DNA of 7,456 nt from Actinomycetota bacterium (lineage in GTDB: Bacteria > Actinomycetota > Actinomycetes > S36-B12), in contig WLLZ01000085.1 in NCBI GenBank assembly GCA_009700485.1, forward strand, positions 1 through 7,456. The letters are read 5' to 3'. Below the pieces are notes generated by a model, which was not told where the DNA came from, searched no databases, and saw only the letters and a list, made by a program, of their open reading frames with translations. The stretch's first letter is position 1. Each line of letters begins with the position of its first letter. Positions 5,712-7,456 of this stretch are shown here, piece by piece. Both the position numbers and the translations under genes were made by a program.

Positions 5712-7127
5712 CTAGGAGTCAAAGCCTAGTCCGAAACGATCCAAGGTTCGCAGCCACAAATTGCGCCGGCCCCCGTTTCGATCAGCCGACTTCAGCGACC
5801 TGGTGGTCCAATCAATACCGATTGACCTAACCGGCTCCGGTGGAAACGGCTTGGGTTTCTTCTTGACCATCTGTAATTCGGTGCGCTCGGTCTGGCGGTC
5901 ATGCAACAGATCGAGCATCACTTCAGCGCCAAACCTCGAGGATCCAACGCCCAGCCCCGTGTAACCAGTGACGTAGGCGGTCTTCCCCCCGTGGGCCTTA
6001 CCCCAAAAAGCGCTGAATCGCGAGCAGGTATCAATCGCGCCGCCCCAAAGATGGGAAAACTCTAACCCAGCTAATTGCGGGAAAGTCTGAAAAAAATGTG
6101 CAGCCAATCGTTTGAATGACTCGTCATCGACTTCATGCTGGCGCCCGAAGCCATTACTGCGGTGATACACCGCGTCATACCCGCCCCACAGTATTCGGCC
6201 ATCTTCGGTAATTCGGTAATAGTGGAATTGATTCCCGCTGTCAGATAAGCCTTCGCGACCTTGCCAACCTACCGATGCTCGCTGCTCGGTAGTGAGTGGC
6301 TGAGACATCAGGACAAAGTCGTATACGGGCACTACATAGTTGCTGATACGCCGCAGGAGGGGTGGGTACGCATTCGTGGCTAATGCCACACGGCTGGCTG
6401 CGACACTTCCCGACCGGGTGAAGACACTGACCGATGCACCTTGATCCTTAAGGTCTATTACCGGGGTGTGCTCATGGATCACAACTCCTAGCTCCGCAGC
6501 CACCTTCGCCAGCCCCCAAGCCAGTCGAGCAGGATTGAGCATTGCGGTGCCGGACGGATCAAATAGCCCACCGAGATAGGTAGTTGAATCAACTCGCTCT
6601 CGCGTCTGCTCGCTCGTCAGCAAGTGATAGTCGATCCCAAGTGCCCGACCCGCGGCAGCGGCCTCTTCTATCGCGTTCAATTGATAAGGCTCAACAGCGA
6701 GCGCTAAATCACCAGATCTGATGAATTCGCAGTCGATGCCGTGCTGCTTTATGAAATCCTCGATGGAGTCAAGGTTCTGATTTCCGAGTCGCAGCAACGT
6801 CGAGATTTCGGTGGGCCACCGACTTAGCCCATTGGCCAACCCGTGGGTCAGGGATGCGGAGCAAAAACCACCATTTCGCCCGGTAGCTCCACCAGCAATC
6901 CGAGTACCTTCGAGAACTACCACACTCCAGTCCGGGTGTTCTTCCTTGGCAAGTACCGCGGTCCAGAGCCCACTGAACCCGGCTCCAACTACACACAGGT
7001 CGGCGGTGGTATGCGTCTCCAATGGCGGGAGCGCCTCCGGGCGCCCCGGGTCATCAAGCCAAAAGATTTCATTGCGGGCGCCCTTTAGGGAGCGAACTGA
7101 AGCGTCAGTTTGCGTGTCGTTGAACAC
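5712..7127 (-). CDS. FAD-dependent oxidoreductase, DAO family, PuuB-like (471 aa)
   Basis: This flavoprotein amine oxidase or dehydrogenase has the dinucleotide-binding motif DLCVVGAGFSGLWTAVLA (43-60), Glu73 ending the second strand in VVLEGTRIAGGATGRNGGF, the mid-region TAMLNPARLAWGLAKVA (194-210), and the second FAD segment YVTGYTGLGVGSSRFGAEVM (385-404). This order matches gamma-glutamylputrescine oxidoreductase (PuuB) and related amine or amino-acid oxidases. After residue 408 comes a basic Pro-rich tail (VKKKPKPFPPEP) ending RFGLGFDS, which I recall as common in actinobacterial homologues. The start is GTG at 7127: AAAGG lies 8 nt upstream and no competing ATG in this frame is supported. 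It lies 117 nt after the polyamine permease and 23 nt before the ureohydrolase, so oxidation of putrescine, gamma-glutamylputrescine or another amine is likely. The puuA-type ligase that would make gamma-glutamylputrescine is not in this window. Confidence 0.88.
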   Translation of the reverse strand: MFNDTQTDASVRSLKGARNEIFWLDDPGRPEALPPLETHTTADLCVVGAGFSGLWTAVLAKEEHPDWSVVVLEGTRIAGGATGRNGGFCSASLTHGLANGLSRWPTEISTLLRLGNQNLDSIEDFIKQHGIDCEFIRSGDLALAVEPYQLNAIEEAAAAGRALGIDYHLLTSEQTRERVDSTTYLGGLFDPSGTAMLNPARLAWGLAKVAAELGVVIHEHTPVIDLKDQGASVSVFTRSGSVAASRVALATNAYPPLLRRISNYVVPVYDFVLMSQPLTTEQRASVGWQGREGLSDSGNQFHYYRITEDGRILWGGYDAVYHRSNGFGRQHEVDDESFKRLAAHFFQTFPQLAGLEFSHLWGGAIDTCSRFSAFWGKAHGGKTAYVTGYTGLGVGSSRFGAEVMLDLLHDRQTERTELQMVKKKPKPFPPEPVRSIGIDWTTRSLKSADRNGGRRNLWLRTLDRFGLGFDS

Positions 7128-7135
7128 GGATTGAG

Positions 7136-7141
7136 CCTTTC
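7136..7141 (-). promoter_or_regulatory. Ribosome binding site GAAAGG for the GTG start
   Basis: On the minus strand GAAAGG lies 8 nt before the GTG at 7127. It supports the non-ATG start; the ATG at 7155 is in a different frame and has no ribosome site. Confidence 0.5.
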
Positions 7142-7160
7142 GGAGAGGGGACCATCGGAA

Positions 7161-7189
7161 ACCGAGATCAACACCTCGGTGATCCCACC
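7161..7189. other. Overlapping small inverted repeats in the permease-oxidoreductase gap
   Basis: Three mutually exclusive pairings overlap here: ACCGAG (7161-7166) with CTCGGT (7175-7180), GATCA (7166-7170) with TGATC (7180-7184), and GGTG (7178-7181) with CACC (7186-7189). In the minus-strand message this could switch between folds just upstream of the oxidoreductase ribosome site. The 6-bp stem is followed by a TTTCC run that is too weak for a standard terminator. No known riboswitch class was recognised. Confidence 0.25.
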
Positions 7190-7209
7190 AGTCCCTTCAA
7201 CCAAATCGC

Positions 7210-7225
7210 GGCCTCACCCGAGGCC
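7210..7225. other. GC-rich hairpin downstream of the permease gene
   Basis: GGCCTC (7210-7215), loop ACCC, GAGGCC (7220-7225) makes a compact 6-bp GC stem 19 nt after the permease stop in the direction of transcription. Only a GCGATTT sequence follows, without a T-tract. It could be a weak terminator or an mRNA-stabilising hairpin that lowers expression of the downstream enzymes relative to the transporter. Confidence 0.35.
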
Positions 7226-7244
7226 TTTGCTGAAAACTCAGAGG

Positions 7245-7456
7245 TCAAGTTGACATTAGTTTTTTGCGGCGCCGGTAGTTGACCAATTGACTACTAAGCA
7301 CAACCAGTAGCGCAATCACAAATACCAGTGTAGCCAGCGCATTAACCTGCACCGGTATTCCACGTTGAGCCGCTCCCCAAATGAAAATTGGGAAGGTGAC
7401 CAAGGTGCCAGCATTGAAATAGCTGATGATGAAGTCGTCGAACGAAAGGGAGAAAC
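7245..7456 (-). CDS. potC: Polyamine ABC transporter permease PotC, C-terminal part (runs off the right edge)
   Basis: A frame open at the right edge encodes 69 residues and ends at TGA (7247-7245). It begins FSLSFDDFIISYFNAGTLVT, followed by FPIFIWGAAQRGIPVQVNAL, then a hydrophobic span ATLVFVIALLVVLSSQLV (about residues 41-58) and a basic cytoplasmic tail, NYRRRKKLMST. The LSFDDF(I/V)ISYF stretch after the EAA loop and the VNALAT entry into the last membrane helix are characteristic of PotC, the inner-membrane permease of spermidine/putrescine ABC importers (PotABCD). The rest of the transporter should lie upstream, beyond the right edge. Its place ahead of amine-degrading enzymes on the same strand supports uptake of putrescine, spermidine or agmatine. 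It may share an operon with the oxidoreductase, although the 117-nt gap holds hairpins. Confidence 0.85.
   Translation of the reverse strand, partial: FSLSFDDFIISYFNAGTLVTFPIFIWGAAQRGIPVQVNALATLVFVIALLVVLSSQLVNYRRRKKLMST

Noticed and set aside
7105..7155. 16-codon frame starting ATG at 7155 that overlaps the start of the oxidoreductase, possible leader peptide
   Set aside because: There is no ribosome site before it and no suggestive codon run. It is too short to distinguish from chance.
7128..7244. Riboswitch or named structured RNA in the permease-oxidoreductase gap
   Set aside because: Only short, competing stems are present and no conserved core of a known class was recognised. The gap also lies downstream of potC, not upstream as for the potC RNA motif.
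1..7456. Mobile elements, CRISPR arrays, tRNA or rRNA genes
   Set aside because: No transposase, terminal inverted repeats, regularly spaced repeats or cloverleaf-like sequence was noticed on reading both strands.

Overview
The window looks like part of an actinobacterial chromosome of moderate GC content (roughly mid-50s per cent by eye). The taxonomic guess rests on how closely the proteins resemble actinobacterial polyamine-catabolism enzymes, on TANNNT-type -10 hexamers, and on a small HPTSHNI-type hypothetical protein that I associate with actinobacteria. No RNA genes, insertion sequences, CRISPR arrays or phage genes were seen. Nothing suggests recent horizontal transfer.

Layout. (a) 1-521, minus strand: two small closely coupled genes of unknown function, a 99-residue protein and the start of a second protein that runs off the left edge. 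(b) 546-2009, minus strand: an aldehyde dehydrogenase. (c) 2010-2091: an 82-bp divergent control region with candidate promoters and a direct repeat of 10-bp period. (d) 2092-3441, plus strand: a GabT/PuuE-type 4-aminobutyrate aminotransferase. (e) 3449-7456, minus strand and convergent to gabT: in transcription order, the C-terminal end of a PotC-type polyamine ABC permease, a DAO-family FAD oxidoreductase (PuuB-like), an agmatinase-family ureohydrolase and a saccharopine-dehydrogenase-like protein. The last two are only 2 nt apart.

How the genes may fit together (inference). Polyamines enter through a Pot-type transporter. Guanidino compounds such as agmatine or 4-guanidinobutyrate lose urea through the ureohydrolase. 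Putrescine or a derivative is oxidised by the FAD enzyme, the aldehyde dehydrogenase oxidises the resulting aldehyde(s), and the transaminase removes the amino group of GABA, leading to succinate semialdehyde and succinate. The saccharopine-dehydrogenase-like enzyme has no assigned step in standard putrescine catabolism. Its tight coupling to the ureohydrolase makes it the most interesting gene here; relatives include carboxy(nor)spermidine dehydrogenases, so it may link to an unusual polyamine or amino-acid adduct.

No gene-free stretch exceeds 300 bases. The largest gaps are 7128-7244 (117 nt, several small inverted repeats) and 2010-2091.
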